The translations under genes were made by a program, and so were the position numbers. This document shows, one piece after another, positions 40,301-51,516 of a DNA stretch of 64,000 nt. The notes beneath the pieces are model-generated. The model saw only the letters and a program-made list of their open reading frames with translations. It did not search any database and was not told the origin of the DNA. Every line of letters begins with the position of its first letter. The first letter of the stretch is position 1. Origin of the DNA: Lycium barbarum (taxonomy: Eukaryota > Streptophyta > Magnoliopsida > Solanales > Solanaceae); assembly GCF_019175385.1 (NCBI RefSeq), contig NC_083344.1, forward strand, positions 58,280,782 to 58,344,781, in the 5' to 3' direction.

Positions 40301-40319
40301 ACCAGTCTCCCTAATTTAC
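37317..40319 (-). mobile_element. Internal region 3 of the tandem array, left part
   Basis: It begins TCCTTCCCCTCTTAGAAAC (PPT complement) and follows internal region 2 through to CTAATTTAC. It differs from that copy in places: it has extra sequence near 38070-38260 and lacks part of what lies near 32090-32290. It is interrupted at 40320 by a complete element and resumes at 51880. No coding content. Confidence 0.85.
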
Positions 40320-40579
40320 TGTTATATCCCGTATTTTATACATTTGGATATTTCAAGGTGTTCGTGGTAGGTTAAGGGCAAGACTATGTTCCAAAATTAT
40401 TTTAATATACAAGTTGTTTATTAGTATGGAAATATTGAGAAAGGTTAAGGGTAAAAAGGGGAATTCACAAAATGGCTCATGCTAATATTGTGGAAGGCTA
40501 GGGGCAAAATGAGAATTTCACAAAATGTTCAAGAGAAATTCTTGAAGAAGGCCACTTGGCCATGTGGCATTTCTATATA

Positions 40580-40587
40580 TATAAATA
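40580..40587 (+). promoter_or_regulatory. Candidate TATA box in U3 of the 5' LTR
   Basis: TATAAATA about 260 bp into the LTR, the likely place for RNA polymerase II initiation. The same motif is at 49292-49299 in the 3' LTR and a similar TATAAATG at 54800-54807. The AT-rich surroundings make single matches weak evidence. Confidence 0.35.
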
Positions 40588-40684
40588 TGGAGAAGAGATG
40601 ACAAAATAAAACAATTAGTCATCTTGACTTTTAATATTAAAGAAGTTTCAAGAAAGAGGACATGTGTCCACTTGGTAATGGAAG

Positions 40685-40687
<3 letters not shown>

Positions 40688-40751
<64 letters not shown>
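40688..40751. repeat. Compound AT/GT microsatellite
   Basis: AT units to about 40723, then GT units to 40751. The 3' LTR has only AT at this point (49400-49447), so the compound form arose or was lost after insertion. Confidence 0.93.
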
Positions 40752-40754
<3 letters not shown>

Positions 40755-42367
40755 CAGATGACCAAAACAAGACCATTATTTATCTCTACAATTCAAGAAA
40801 TTTCAAGAACAAAACATAAAGGCCATTCGGCCAAGGCAACCAAGCAAGAACCTTGAAAAAGATTTGATCAAAAATTATTTTCTTCTAGTATTCCAACTAA
40901 TTTGAAGGCCCTAATCAACCTGGAGTGATTGTTGGAGCAAGAAAACCATTAATTCTTGCAAGTTCATGACCCTAGCCAAGTAAGAAGACAAGTGGAAAAA
41001 GGTATGTATTCAATCATCTTTTCATATGTTATGGATGCTTTGTTTATGTTGTAGAGTGAGGAATGAATGAAATTCATGAAATATGTAAGTGTAGGGGTGT
41101 GGCCGAATGGAGGTGGTGGTGTAGAAGTGATGAATTAATTTTATTTAGTAGTTTGATTGTTGTGTTGTGGATTCCATGATGTAAAATGATGGTTTGGTGG
41201 CTTAAAATGAATTTGAAATTGTTTGTGCATTATTGAATAAGTTAGTGTGACATTAGTGTGGTTTCTTATATTTGTAAGAATAAATTTGTTAATGTATGGG
41301 TTGTTGACATAATTCATGAATTTGGAAGTGAGACATGTGTTGGAAGATTGTAAGTTGAGTTGTTGTGGTTGAATTTGAAAGAAGGAAATAGGTTGTTATT
41401 GTTCTTGTTGAATTTGGAAGGCTTCGGGTGAAGTAGTGTGTTGATTGAGTCGTTTTGAATGCTATGTGAATTGAATTGAATATAAATGAAATGTCGTTGA
41501 ATTGAACGACAAAGGTATTTAATGTTAGAATGCGTCTCGAATTGATTGTTGATGTTGTTGGCACGATTGTTGGTATTGTTGTTGATAGTTTGGCCGAGTT
41601 GAACTCTCGGATTGTTGATTGATGATTTGGGTCGAGTTAGATTGTCGGGGATGGTGTATTTACAGGGGAGATGTTGCCGAAATTTTGGCAAATCATAAGT
41701 GAATTTATTTGATAGACTAAGACAAGTATATGTCGATGAATCTAACGATTGTGTCAATCTTCTTGAATGTAGGCTAGCAATAGCGAGCTTGGACAATTAA
41801 GCGTAGCTAATAGGACGTGGAGCAGGTATGTTAAGGCTCGTCCCTTTCTTTCAAAGGCATGACGATGTTATGATTTCATAATTGTTTCCATATCTTCTTT
41901 GTTCTCGAAAGTTCGATGTTATGATTCCAAGGCATGATTCCCTTCCCGATAACCCGTAAATGTTTTTCCCAAAGTGTCCCTATTCTACCAAAACAGAGGT
42001 TTATAATTTTGTAAGACCTTATGACAATAACGATGGATATGTTTTACAATGACGTTGATGATGTCAAGGATGAGAATGTTTCTACGATGACTATGATAAA
42101 AATGATTTCATGTTTAAAGGTTTTTGTATGGAACAATGTCCATAACTTTCTTATACTAACTCGGATTGACTCGAAACGTGGTTATGATCTTATTCTAAGT
42201 TCTCCTAACGCTGCTATTCGTTGCTAGCCTCACCTTATAATAATTGTTCCTTCAAGGCGAGGCAAAGCCATGATGATTATTCCATAATACAATCGGAGGT
42301 TACCGACCGTACGTCACTCCGATGGAGTTATAGCTTTTGATTGGGCTCTTATGCATGCTTAACTTGT

Positions 42368-42535
42368 GATGATTACACCGTGCCTATACGGCCGGGAAGC
42401 ACCGCTATGGCGGGCGGCTTATGGATGATTACACCGTGCCTATACGGCCGGGCAGCACCGCTAAGGCGGGCGGCTTATGGATAATAACACCGTGTCTATA
42501 TGGCACGGGCAACACCACTAGTGGGCGGCGAGAGA
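42368..42535 (+). repeat. 56-bp tandem repeat, three copies, in the 5' LTR
   Basis: Units start at 42368, 42424 and 42480 (GATGATTACACCGTGCC, third copy GATAATAACACCG), each with GGCCGGGCAGCACCGCT and GGCGGGCGGCTTATG-like parts. The same three units are in the 3' LTR. Confidence 0.9.
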
Positions 42536-42974
42536 TGATTACCTCGGACGCGGGAGGCCCGGACGCGGGCTAATGATGATATTTGACTCAGACAGCTTAT
42601 GTATGCATGAAAGTGAAAGTGAGCATGCATGATTCCGCCTTAAGAGGCAAGCAGTTACAGTCATACCTTTTCTTATATCTTCCATATTTCCTTATTATGT
42701 TGTTGTTCATGTTCTGTCCATATTATCATGTTATCATCCATGCCTTACATACTCAGTACATTGCTCGTATTGACGTCTCTTCTTGTGGACGCTGCGTTTC
42801 ATGCCACGCAGGTACACCCAGATGAGTAGAAGATGTTCTAGTGGAGTTGGCAAGCTCCATTTGCTCTGGAGTGTTACCGGGTCAGAGTGCTATGCTATGA
42901 GGTCTTGTTCAAAGTTAGAGACTTTGCAGACAGAGTCGTGGGTATAAAGTGTCGGTATTGTAAGCGGCTCCACC

Positions 42975-45900
42975 TGTTATATCCCGTGTTTTCGCACATT
43001 TGGAAAATTAGAAATAATCTTGACTTGTATGAAATAAAGTCATAATTGATTATATTTAGCACATGAGTTGTTTATGAAAGAATATTTTTGTAGAAGTGTG
43101 GAATAGGGCTAAGGGCAAAATTTGGAATTTCGGAAAATTAGTTTCGAGAATTATAAAATATGATATACAAGCCAATTGGGCTCAAAATGAGAATTGAAAT
43201 GAGGACCAAAGAGAGATGGGGTGGCCGGCCAACTATGGCCCAAACCCATGGCCCAAAGTAATTTCCATGTGATAAATTAACTAAGGGGGACCATATTATA
43301 CTTATTATATATCATCTTCATCCTTTAGAAGATTGAAGAAAGAACAAAAAACAAAAGAACAAGAGCAAAACAAAAGGGGGGTTTCGGCTTTGGCAAGGAA
43401 AAATTGGCTATCAAAAATATTGCTCCAAAAATTTTTCTTTTGTGGTTTTCCTACTAAATTGAGTACCCTTCCCAACTTGGTGTAGTTGGTTTGGAAGAAA
43501 GAGTCCTTGGTTCATCAATTTGATCAATTGTCCAAGTGAAGAATACTAGAGAAAAAGGTGAGGATTCATTCCTTTTTATTGTATTATGAAGTCTTGTTTG
43601 TGTTGTAGTATGTAGAAATGTGTTGATTGTATGAAGAAATGGAAGTTTGCAAAGTGGGTGTGTGGTATATATGTGTAGCCGTGTGCATGTGTATATTGTA
43701 TAGCCATAATGTGTTGAATTCATGTTATATTCTAGTTGTGGTGGTAGTGAAATGCATGTCGGGAATGAAAGTTGAATGAATTGAGTTGAAGTTGATAAAA
43801 AGAGTATATGGCCGTGTGGTGTGGAGTGTGTGGAATGGAAATGGATTAAGTTTATTTAGTGTGTTAGTTGTGTTATTGTGATTCTTGCAATGTAAATGAA
43901 AGTAACATGATATGAGTTTGCTTTGAAATGAAATGTAGAAACTTATGTTGCTTTAGTACGATTTTATGACATTATGAAAATGAAGTTATTAGGTTGCAAA
44001 TTATGATGATCATTGATAGATTTGGAAGTTGGAATCATGTTGTGAATATGTATGCCAAAGATTAGAAGTTTTGAACGAGTTAGGACTTTGGCAGAAAGTT
44101 TGTATATTATGTATATCGTGTGTATAATTTGAGGAAACGATATGAAATGCTTCTAAACTATGTTGTGGTGATCTAGATTGATAATGAATGTGAAATCATT
44201 GAGATTAGTTTGAAAGTTAAGGTTAAAGTGAAGGTTATGATATTGTATTGAAAAGATGGCTAAATAAGTTATATTGCGTTTATAGTGATTGTTATTGTTG
44301 TTTGGGTTGTTGTTGATGATTTTGAGCCAGTTGAATTCTCGGGGGTGCTATATGTATAGGGGAAGTGCTGCCGAAATTTTGGTAGACAAATACGAGTTGA
44401 ATTGAATTCGTAGCATCTATACCTTACAATTGGTAAATGTGACCATTTGCAGATTTTCGACGAAACGGGGAGTGAGCTTGGATAGGCTTAAAAAGCTCAA
44501 AAGGTATGTAAAGCTACCCGATCCTTCTTTTGGCATGCCTAAGCGTATTAGAATCGGATCCGCAAGTGAAAATATCACTTTTTCTTTCAGTAAGATTGAA
44601 CTCTTTTGGTGTGCTTTCTTGGAAATTATGCAAACTTTCTCTAAACCACTTGGGAAGCTATAGAACGTTCGTAGAACCTTTGTAGGTGACCCCATAAGCT
44701 TAAAATATGTAATTTGAGCCCACCGCCTTGCTTGTCCCGAGGTGGGCCCACTATTCCCGGTTTTACCCTTATTGTACTTAAGGCCTGTTTTCGAACGGTT
44801 TTTTAAAGGAATGTTCTGACTGCTCTTTTAACTACTAAACATAAACTATTTTAAATATTTCCTTAAGTCTTATAAATTGTTTTGGCACTTGGAACGACTT
44901 CAGAAAGGTTATGCTTCTGTAGTTTGTTATGACATCTGAAACCCACTTATTACGATCCCGTCTGACTTCGTTGAATTGGTTTGTCATTGATATGCCTCAT
45001 CGAGTCTCTGAAAATATTTATGATATTTTAACTGCATTTAGTTTCTCACTACTCTATTCGTGGATGCCCCAATGTTTCCCACACTGAGCCCGGGCCAGGA
45101 TATGTTGTCAAGCGTGATCCTTTGCATTGTTCGCCGTGCCTCGATGTGAGGGGCAAGTATACGAGTACATGGGTTTGTGGAGTATGCCGTGCCATGTACG
45201 CTTGTTCTGATATGATTTGCTATGGCCATCTGATATGATATATTATGTGACGGGGTTATGCCCCCATTCTGATTCTTCTGTGTTGTGGCACCAGCGTCGG
45301 GAGGGTGGCCACGCTCTGTCTGTCGAGTCCCTTGGCAGGGGCCGGATTTGATATGACATATGTTTCGGTACACACTCTACATGTTTTGAAAATATGTATT
45401 TGATACTTTGGATTTGCTGCTCACTTTCTGTACGTTCTGTACCAGTTATGATTTTGTTTCTGTAATTCAGGCTTTACATATTCAGTACATATTTCGTACT
45501 GACCCCATTTCTTCGGGGGCTGCGTTTTCATGCCGCGCAGGTACCGACGACAGGTTTGCTGATCCGTCCGTCTAGGATATCTTTTCTGCCATTTGGAGCG
45601 CTCTTTTATTCAGAGCCATCTTTTGGTACAGTCTGCCACTTCTATATATGTATATTCTCATTCATGGGTACGGCGGGGCCCTGTCCCGTCATATGATTCT
45701 GTCGGTCTGTTTAGAGGTCTGTAGATATGTTTGTGGGTTGGGGTCTTTCTGTACAGATGTGTGCATATGTTGTGTTTGGGCGATCCCATTCGCCGCGGCG
45801 GCCGGTCCGCATATATTTAAATGTTGCTCTGTTGGCCCTGTGTGGCCTTTGTTGGTATTTTCTGCGTGCAGGGTATTTGGGATAGTCCGTAAAACAAAGG

Positions 45901-46032
45901 AGACTCTGCCGAAATTTTTCTGGAAATTTGCTAAATTTGAAATAAAGCCTTGTCGTCTTCTGCTATATACTGGAATGCGTTTGAGTGCCCAGATCGGGCA
46001 CTAGTCACGGCCTACGGGGTTGGGTCGTGACA
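42975..46032 (+). mobile_element. Nested solo LTR, class A, with CCACC target-site duplication
   Basis: It starts TGTTATATCCCGTG and ends GGGTTGGGTCGTGACA, 3058 bp, flanked by CCACC (42970-42974 and 46033-46037). The empty site is in the element's own 3' LTR at about 51665-51672, which fixes the insertion after that element integrated. No internal sequence remains. The hairpin block is at 45469-45545. Confidence 0.96.
45469..45545 (+). other. Conserved three-hairpin block of the LTR (class A copy)
   Basis: CAGTAC/GTACTG, CCCC/GGGG and CTGCG/CGCAG in series, ending GCAG/GTACC. Confidence 0.7.
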
Positions 46033-46255
46033 CCACCAGCCGAAGTGTTACTATATTTCATGTTACGAGTTTCATGTGATGATAGATCTTATTTGAATTG
46101 AGTACAATGAAAGGAAGCTGTACTATGTATTTCGTTCTTAATTGATTTAAGAGTCCAAAGATATTATGCATGTAATATGAGTCAGCGGGTTCGCTCGGCT
46201 CCGAATATGGGGTCGGGTGCCCATCACACCTTAGTAAGATCGGGGTGTGACAAAG

Positions 46256-46267
46256 TGATATCAGAGC
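46256..46267 (+). other. Primer-binding site, one mismatch
   Basis: TGATATCAGAGC, against TGGTATCAGAGC for plant initiator Met-tRNA, three bases after the LTR end. Confidence 0.8.
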
Positions 46268-47160
46268 AGGTTGTCCTAGGGGTTGTCTGCAAAGTCGTGT
46301 CCAGTAGAGTCCTGTTTATGGGTGTGAAGCCGGCCACATTTATAAACAGGAGGCTGCGGGGCATCTAGGAATTGGTGACCTTCTTTCTGTCTTAGATCGT
46401 GCGATAGAGCCAAGTCATAGGAAAATGAAATTCTTTATATATAAGCCTTACATACGACGGAAGAAGGCGAGTAATGATATAGAAGGTCATCGAGGTAAGC
46501 CTTGATATATTTGTTCTGTTACTGGAATTGGAAGCTCTGGGTGGCTGGAATATGTCGTATGACTGTATGCCCTGTGAAGCATTATTCATAATTGCTGCGT
46601 ACAGATATTGAATAGTAAGAATGGTAAAAGAGATTCAGCCAGAATTGTTCAAAAATCAGGTCATTTAGTCTAGTACGCCTAACGGGAAGAAGTGTGGAAA
46701 GGAAATATCGTACATAGACAATAAGCGAGATGCGTTGTTTCAGAAAGGCTATGGACTTGGCATGACATGAAGAACGATGGCGAGAAGGACGATTAGCAGT
46801 CCAAAGGATTAAGATGGATAATATTCGAGGATTAGTAAGAACAAGGTCTGCTGAAGGATTCAGAGAAAGTCGACAATCAGTTTTGCTGAAGATTATTATG
46901 TAAGGATGATGAGTGTAAAATCCGAACAGGCTGATGCCCGAAGTATTCATAAGTAACGGCGATGAAGGTATATTTGCTATCATCGGGAATCTAGGAATCT
47001 GGGACGAAAGATAGTTATACACATAAGTGAAAAGTGAACACTGGGAATTGAAAAGGGCGAAACAGTAATTGTAAAAGGAAGGACGTGTTACGAACGTGCC
47101 TCGGAATCTGTAATACTTTGACTTGCTCCTGATCATGTAGTAAAGGTCATGCGAGGAAGT

Positions 47161-47274
47161 GGACGCGATTATATCAGCGCTAAGGCGCCGGATTCCATCG
47201 AAGTTTCGAGGTTAAGCGTGCTGGGATGAGAGAAATTTTGGGATGGGTGACCCCCCTGGGAAGTGAACTAAAAG
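47161..47274 (+). rRNA. 5S rRNA-derived segment inside the retrotransposon leader (best copy)
   Basis: The stretch aligns along nearly the whole length of plant 5S rRNA with only a few one-base gaps. It opens GGACGCGATTATATCAGCGC and continues CGCCGGATTCCATC, then GGTTAAGCGTGCTGGGATG (box A region) and GGGATGGGTGACCCC, closing CCTGGGAAGT (box C region). The 3' tail (CCTCGTG...) is lost. It lies 0.9 kb after the PBS, in sense orientation. Parts of the type 1 pol III internal promoter are retained, so TFIIIA binding or pol III initiation is conceivable but unproven. It is not a functional 5S gene: solitary, with altered ends and inside a transposon. Confidence 0.88.
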
Positions 47275-48326
47275 TCCTATAAATTTAGACGTAAGAGGCA
47301 AATGGGAAGCTAGAGTGGCCTAAGGGAAACTAGAGCATACGGGATGGTTGGAGACCATAAGAGGTCGTGCAGGACGAGGCAGACTAGACTGGTGAAGAGG
47401 CAGAAAGTACATCACAGCTCTGGGAATTTGGATAGGCTTGAATAGCGTTTGGAAGTATTTTGTGGGCTAGTTGATAGTATCGGTGGACATGTGACTTCCA
47501 GCAACCGGCGCTACGGTAAGGAAGGCATTAATCACGTAAGGGTACCGAAGATCGGGTGACAGCAAGAATAAATGATATAAGTGTTACAAGGTAAATTGAT
47601 GTCATTTTCACTACAGGTTAAGATTGGAAAGTTTTAATACAACGATATTTGGAAAAGAAAGAGAGTGAGTAGATGGAAAACAAAGAGATCAAAGTGTCGG
47701 AAGAAGGTGAAAGTTAAAAAACCTCAGTGAGTGAAGCTCCCGAGAGAAACTACCGGCAAAGCACGAGACTATTTGGGTAAGAACTCAAAGTAGGCATGTG
47801 AAAAGGGATAGAGTGTGGTAAAAGGAAACAGGAGAGGAGTGTATGAGGTTCGAGAACCGATTTCGATAAGTGGGGCTAAAGGAATAGTGACTAGGATAGG
47901 GGGATGTGAAGTAAGAGAAAGAATGCTTAGGCTTGCGATGATGTTGAGGTGAGAGATCTATAAAAGAATAAATGTGTAGCTATATTAATGTAGTTAAAGT
48001 TTCGATGAACAAGGATAGGCAGAGTGAAAGTTGTAAGGATTCCGTGCTAAGAACAAAAGTAGCGGGACACTTGAGAAATATGGACGCACAACTACAACAC
48101 AAACACGTAGTTAAAGAAGAATTACGAGCAAGTGAGCTAAGCAAGTGAAAGGACAAATATTGGATGGAAGGGTATGGAAATCTGGACAAAATGACGACAT
48201 AGACAGAAAGTAAAAGAAAAACTTAGGATAAGAAGTTTTCGATATGTTGGGCACAGAGTTGGAAGGAAGATGAGGAATAAGGTATAAACGAAGACTTCAT
48301 AAAAGGACCGTTGGCATATAAGGAGC

Positions 48327-48341
48327 CCCTTAAAGGGGGGG
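48327..48341 (+). other. Internal polypurine-tract-like motif
   Basis: CCCCTTAAAGGGGGG, about 0.66 kb upstream of the 3' PPT; the equivalent of 3886-3902. Confidence 0.45.
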
Positions 48342-48989
48342 CAGACCATATTATATTAGGCCAAAAACGGATCACAATATTTTCAAGTACCAGAAAAGGA
48401 AACTTATCAGCTCGGGGCCAAAGTTTAAAACATGTCGGCACATCGAAAGTTAGTAAAGAATGTTTCGAACCACGACGACTATTATAACGAAAGTATCAAC
48501 AATTGGTAGTCTGAGAATTTTTGAAAGAAAGAAAGAACGCAGTGCCTATGAATGAAACAAAAGAGTTTATCGGACACAAGAAAATAGTTCATGGACCATT
48601 AATTGTATGGAGCATGAGACTGTATGCTATGGAATTGTATGAATCATCGACGTGAAGCGATACTATATCATGTTTGTAGGGGATCCACATCGGAGAGCCA
48701 ACAAGAAATAACGATGGACGAAACGAGCGCCAATACAAAGAAATCAAAGACAAGTATACTTGTGTCAAGAAATGACCTGGGAAGGACAGGGATAATGAGA
48801 TGGCGCAGTGGATTAGGAAACCCATGACGTGGAATGAGGACTCGTGTAAAGACCCAGGAGTTCGAGTATAAGGAGAATAAGGTAAGGGATAAGGAATGGG
48901 CATAAAGAGAAGAACGACTATAAAAGGGACCCTCCCGAAGTATTATGACACCCCATAAGATCAGTTGAACATTCGAGGACGAATGTTCT

Positions 48990-49003
48990 AAAGGGGGGGA
49001 GGA
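48990..49003 (+). other. 3' polypurine tract
   Basis: AAAGGGGGGGAGGA immediately before the 3' LTR start at 49004. Confidence 0.88.
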
Positions 49004-49255
49004 TGTTATATCCCGTATTTTATACATTCGGATATTTCAAGGTGGTCGTGGTAGGTTAAGGGCAATACTATGTTCCAAAATTATTTTAATATACAAGTTG
49101 TTTATTAGTATGGAAATATTGAGAAAGGTTAAGGGTAAAAAGGGGAATTCACAAAATGGCTCATGGTAATATTGTGGAAGGCTAGGGGCAAAATGAGAAT
49201 TTCACAAAATGTTCAAGAGAAATTCTTGAAGAAGGCCACTTGGCCATGTGGCATG

Positions 49256-49258
<3 letters not shown>

Positions 49259-49294
<36 letters not shown>
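49259..49294. repeat. AT microsatellite beside the candidate TATA box
   Basis: About 36 bp of AT running into TATAAATA. The 5' LTR has a much shorter run here (CTATATATATAAATATGG). Confidence 0.88.
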
Positions 49295-49299
<5 letters not shown>

Positions 49300-49396
49300 T
49301 GGAGAAGAGATGACAAAATAAAACAATTAGTCATCTTGATTTTTAATATTAAAGAAGTTTCAAGAAAGAGGACATGTGTCCACTTGGTAATGGAAG

Positions 49397-49399
<3 letters not shown>

Positions 49400-49447
<48 letters not shown>
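49400..49447. repeat. AT microsatellite
   Basis: 48 bp of uninterrupted AT, the counterpart of the compound AT/GT run at 40688-40751. Confidence 0.93.
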
Positions 49448-49452
<5 letters not shown>

Positions 49453-51066
49453 GACAGATGACCAAAACAAGACCATTATTTATCTTTACAATTCAAGAAA
49501 TTTCAAGAACAAAACATAGTGGCCATTCGGACAAGGCAACCAAGCAAGAACCTTGAAAAAGATTTGATCAAAAATTATTTTCTTCTAGTATTCCAACTAA
49601 TTTGAAGGCCCTAATCAACATGGAGTGATTGTTGGAGCAAGAAAACCATTCATTCTTGCAAGTTCATGACCCTAGCCAAGTAAGAAGACAAGTGGAAAAA
49701 GGTATGTATTCAATCTTCTTTTCATATGTTATGGATGCTTTGTATAGGTTGTAGAGTGAGGAATGAATGAAATTCATGAAATATGTAAGTATAGGGGTGT
49801 GGCCGAATGGAGGTGGTGGTGTAGAAGTGACGAATTAATTTTATTTAGTAGTTTGATTGTTGTGTTGTGGATTCCATGATGTAAAATGAAGGTTTGGTGG
49901 CTTGAAATGAATTTGAAATTGTTTGTGCATTATTGAAGTAGTGTGACATTAGTGTCGTTTCTTATATTTGTAAGAATAAATTTGTTAATGTATGGGTTGT
50001 TGACATAATTCATGAATTTGGAAGTGAGACATGTGTTGGAAGATTGTAAGTTGGGTTGTTGTGGTTTAATTTGAAAGAAGGAAATAGGTTGTTATTGTTC
50101 TTGTTGAATTTGGAAGGCTTCGGGTGAAGTAGTGTGTTGATTGAGTCATTTTGAATGCTATGTGAATTGAATTGAATATAAATGAAATGTCGTTGAATTG
50201 TACGACAAAGGTTGTTAATGTTAGAATGCGTCTTGAATTGATTGTTGATGTTGTTGGCACGATTGTTGGTATTGTTGTTGATAGTTTGGCCGAGTTGAAT
50301 TCTTGGATTGTTGATTGATGATTTGGGCCGAGTTAGATTCTCAGGGATGGTGTATTTACAGGGGAGATGCTGCCGAAATTTCGGCAAATCATAAGTGAAT
50401 TTATTTGAAAGACTAAGACAAGTATATGTCGATGAATCTAACGATTGTGTCAATCTTCTTGAACGTAGGCTAGCGATAGCGAGCTTGGACAATTAAGTGT
50501 AGCTAATAGGACGTCGAGCAGGTATGTTAAGGCTCGTCCCTTTCTTTCAAAGGCATGATTCCAATGTTATGATTTCATAATTGTTTCCATATCTTCTTTG
50601 TTCTTGAAAGTTAGATGTTATGATTCCAAGGCATGATTCCCTTCCCGATAACCCGTAAATGTTTTTCCCAAAGTGTCTGTATTCTACCAAAACAGAGGTT
50701 TATAATTTTGTAAGACCTTATGACAATAACGATGGATATGTTTTACAATGACGTTGATGATGTCAAGGATGAGAATGTTTCTATGATGACTATGATAAAA
50801 ATGATTTCATGTTTAAAGGTTTTTGTAAGGAACAATGTCTATAACTTTATTATACCAACTCGGATTGACTCGAAACGTGGTTATGATCTTATTCTAAGTT
50901 CTCCTAACGCTGCTATTCGTTGCTAGTCTCACCTTATAATAATTGTTCCTTCAAGGTGAGGCAAAGCCATGATGATTATTCCATAATACAATCGGAGGTT
51001 ACCGACCTTACGTCAGTCCGATGGAGTTATAGCTTTTGATTGGGCTCTTATACATGCTTAAGTTGT

Positions 51067-51234
51067 GATGATTACACCGTTCCTATACGGACGGGCAGCA
51101 CCGCTAAGGCGGGCGGCTTATGGATGATTACACCGTGCCTATACGGCCGGGCAGCACCGCTAAGGCGGGCGGCTTATGGATAATAACACCGTGTCTATAT
51201 GGCACGGGCAGCACCACTAGTGGGCGGCGTGAGA
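51067..51234 (+). repeat. 56-bp tandem repeat, three copies, in the 3' LTR
   Basis: Units start at 51067, 51123 and 51179, matching the array at 42368-42535. Confidence 0.9.
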
Positions 51235-51435
51235 TGATTACCCCAGACGCGGGAGGCCCGGACGCGGGCTAATGATGATATTTGACTTAGACAGCTTATG
51301 TATGCATGAAAGTGAAAGTGAGCATGCATGATTCCACCTTAAGAGGCAAGCAGTTACAGTCATACCTTTTCTTTTATCTTCCATATTTCCTTATTATGTT
51401 GTTGTTCATGTTCTGTCCATATTATCATGTTATCA

Positions 51436-51516
51436 TTCATGCCTTACATACTCAGTACATTGCTCGTACTGACGTCCCTTCTTGTGGACGCTGCGTTTCA
51501 TGCCACGCAGGTACAC
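51436..51516 (+). other. Conserved three-hairpin block with compensatory changes
   Basis: The middle stem is CGTCC/GGACG here instead of CCCCC/GGGGG in the other classes; both arms changed together. The outer stems CAGTAC/GTACTG and CTGCG/CGCAG are retained. Confidence 0.72.

Larger units (their letters stand above)
40320..46252 (+). mobile_element. 5' LTR of the 40320-51874 element, split by a solo LTR
   Basis: It starts TGTTATATCCCGTATTTT and ends CGGGGTGTGACA directly before the PBS. The parts 40320-42974 and 46038-46252 join at AAGCGGCTCCACC/AGCCGAAG exactly as in the 3' LTR near 51661-51680. One visible LTR-LTR difference is that the AT run at 40688 is followed by a GT run, where the 3' LTR has only AT. 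Confidence 0.92.
46253..49003 (+). mobile_element. Non-coding internal region of the 40320-51874 element
   Basis: 2751 bp between a PBS and a polypurine tract. It includes a block with TTTATGGGTGTGAAGCC and AACAGGAGGCTGCGGGG, a 5S-like segment, an internal PPT-like tract and the 3' CATTCGAGGACGAATG inverted repeat. The largest open frames (for example 184 codons on the minus strand at 46582-47136) show no gag, protease or pol motif. Confidence 0.88.

Noticed and set aside
41314..41796. Asn/Thr-rich 160-codon open frame on the minus strand, with a near-copy at 50010-50492
   Set aside because: It lies antisense within the two LTRs of one element; the copy is due to LTR duplication. The composition reflects GTTGTT-like repeats, and no domain is visible.
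42368..42535. Satellite or centromeric repeat
   Set aside because: Only three 56-bp units, fixed inside the LTR and present in both LTRs of the element, so it is an internal LTR minisatellite.
46582..47136. 184-codon open frame on the minus strand
   Set aside because: Antisense to a non-coding internal region. No homologous frame survives in the related copy at 2417-4309, and no motif or signal is visible.
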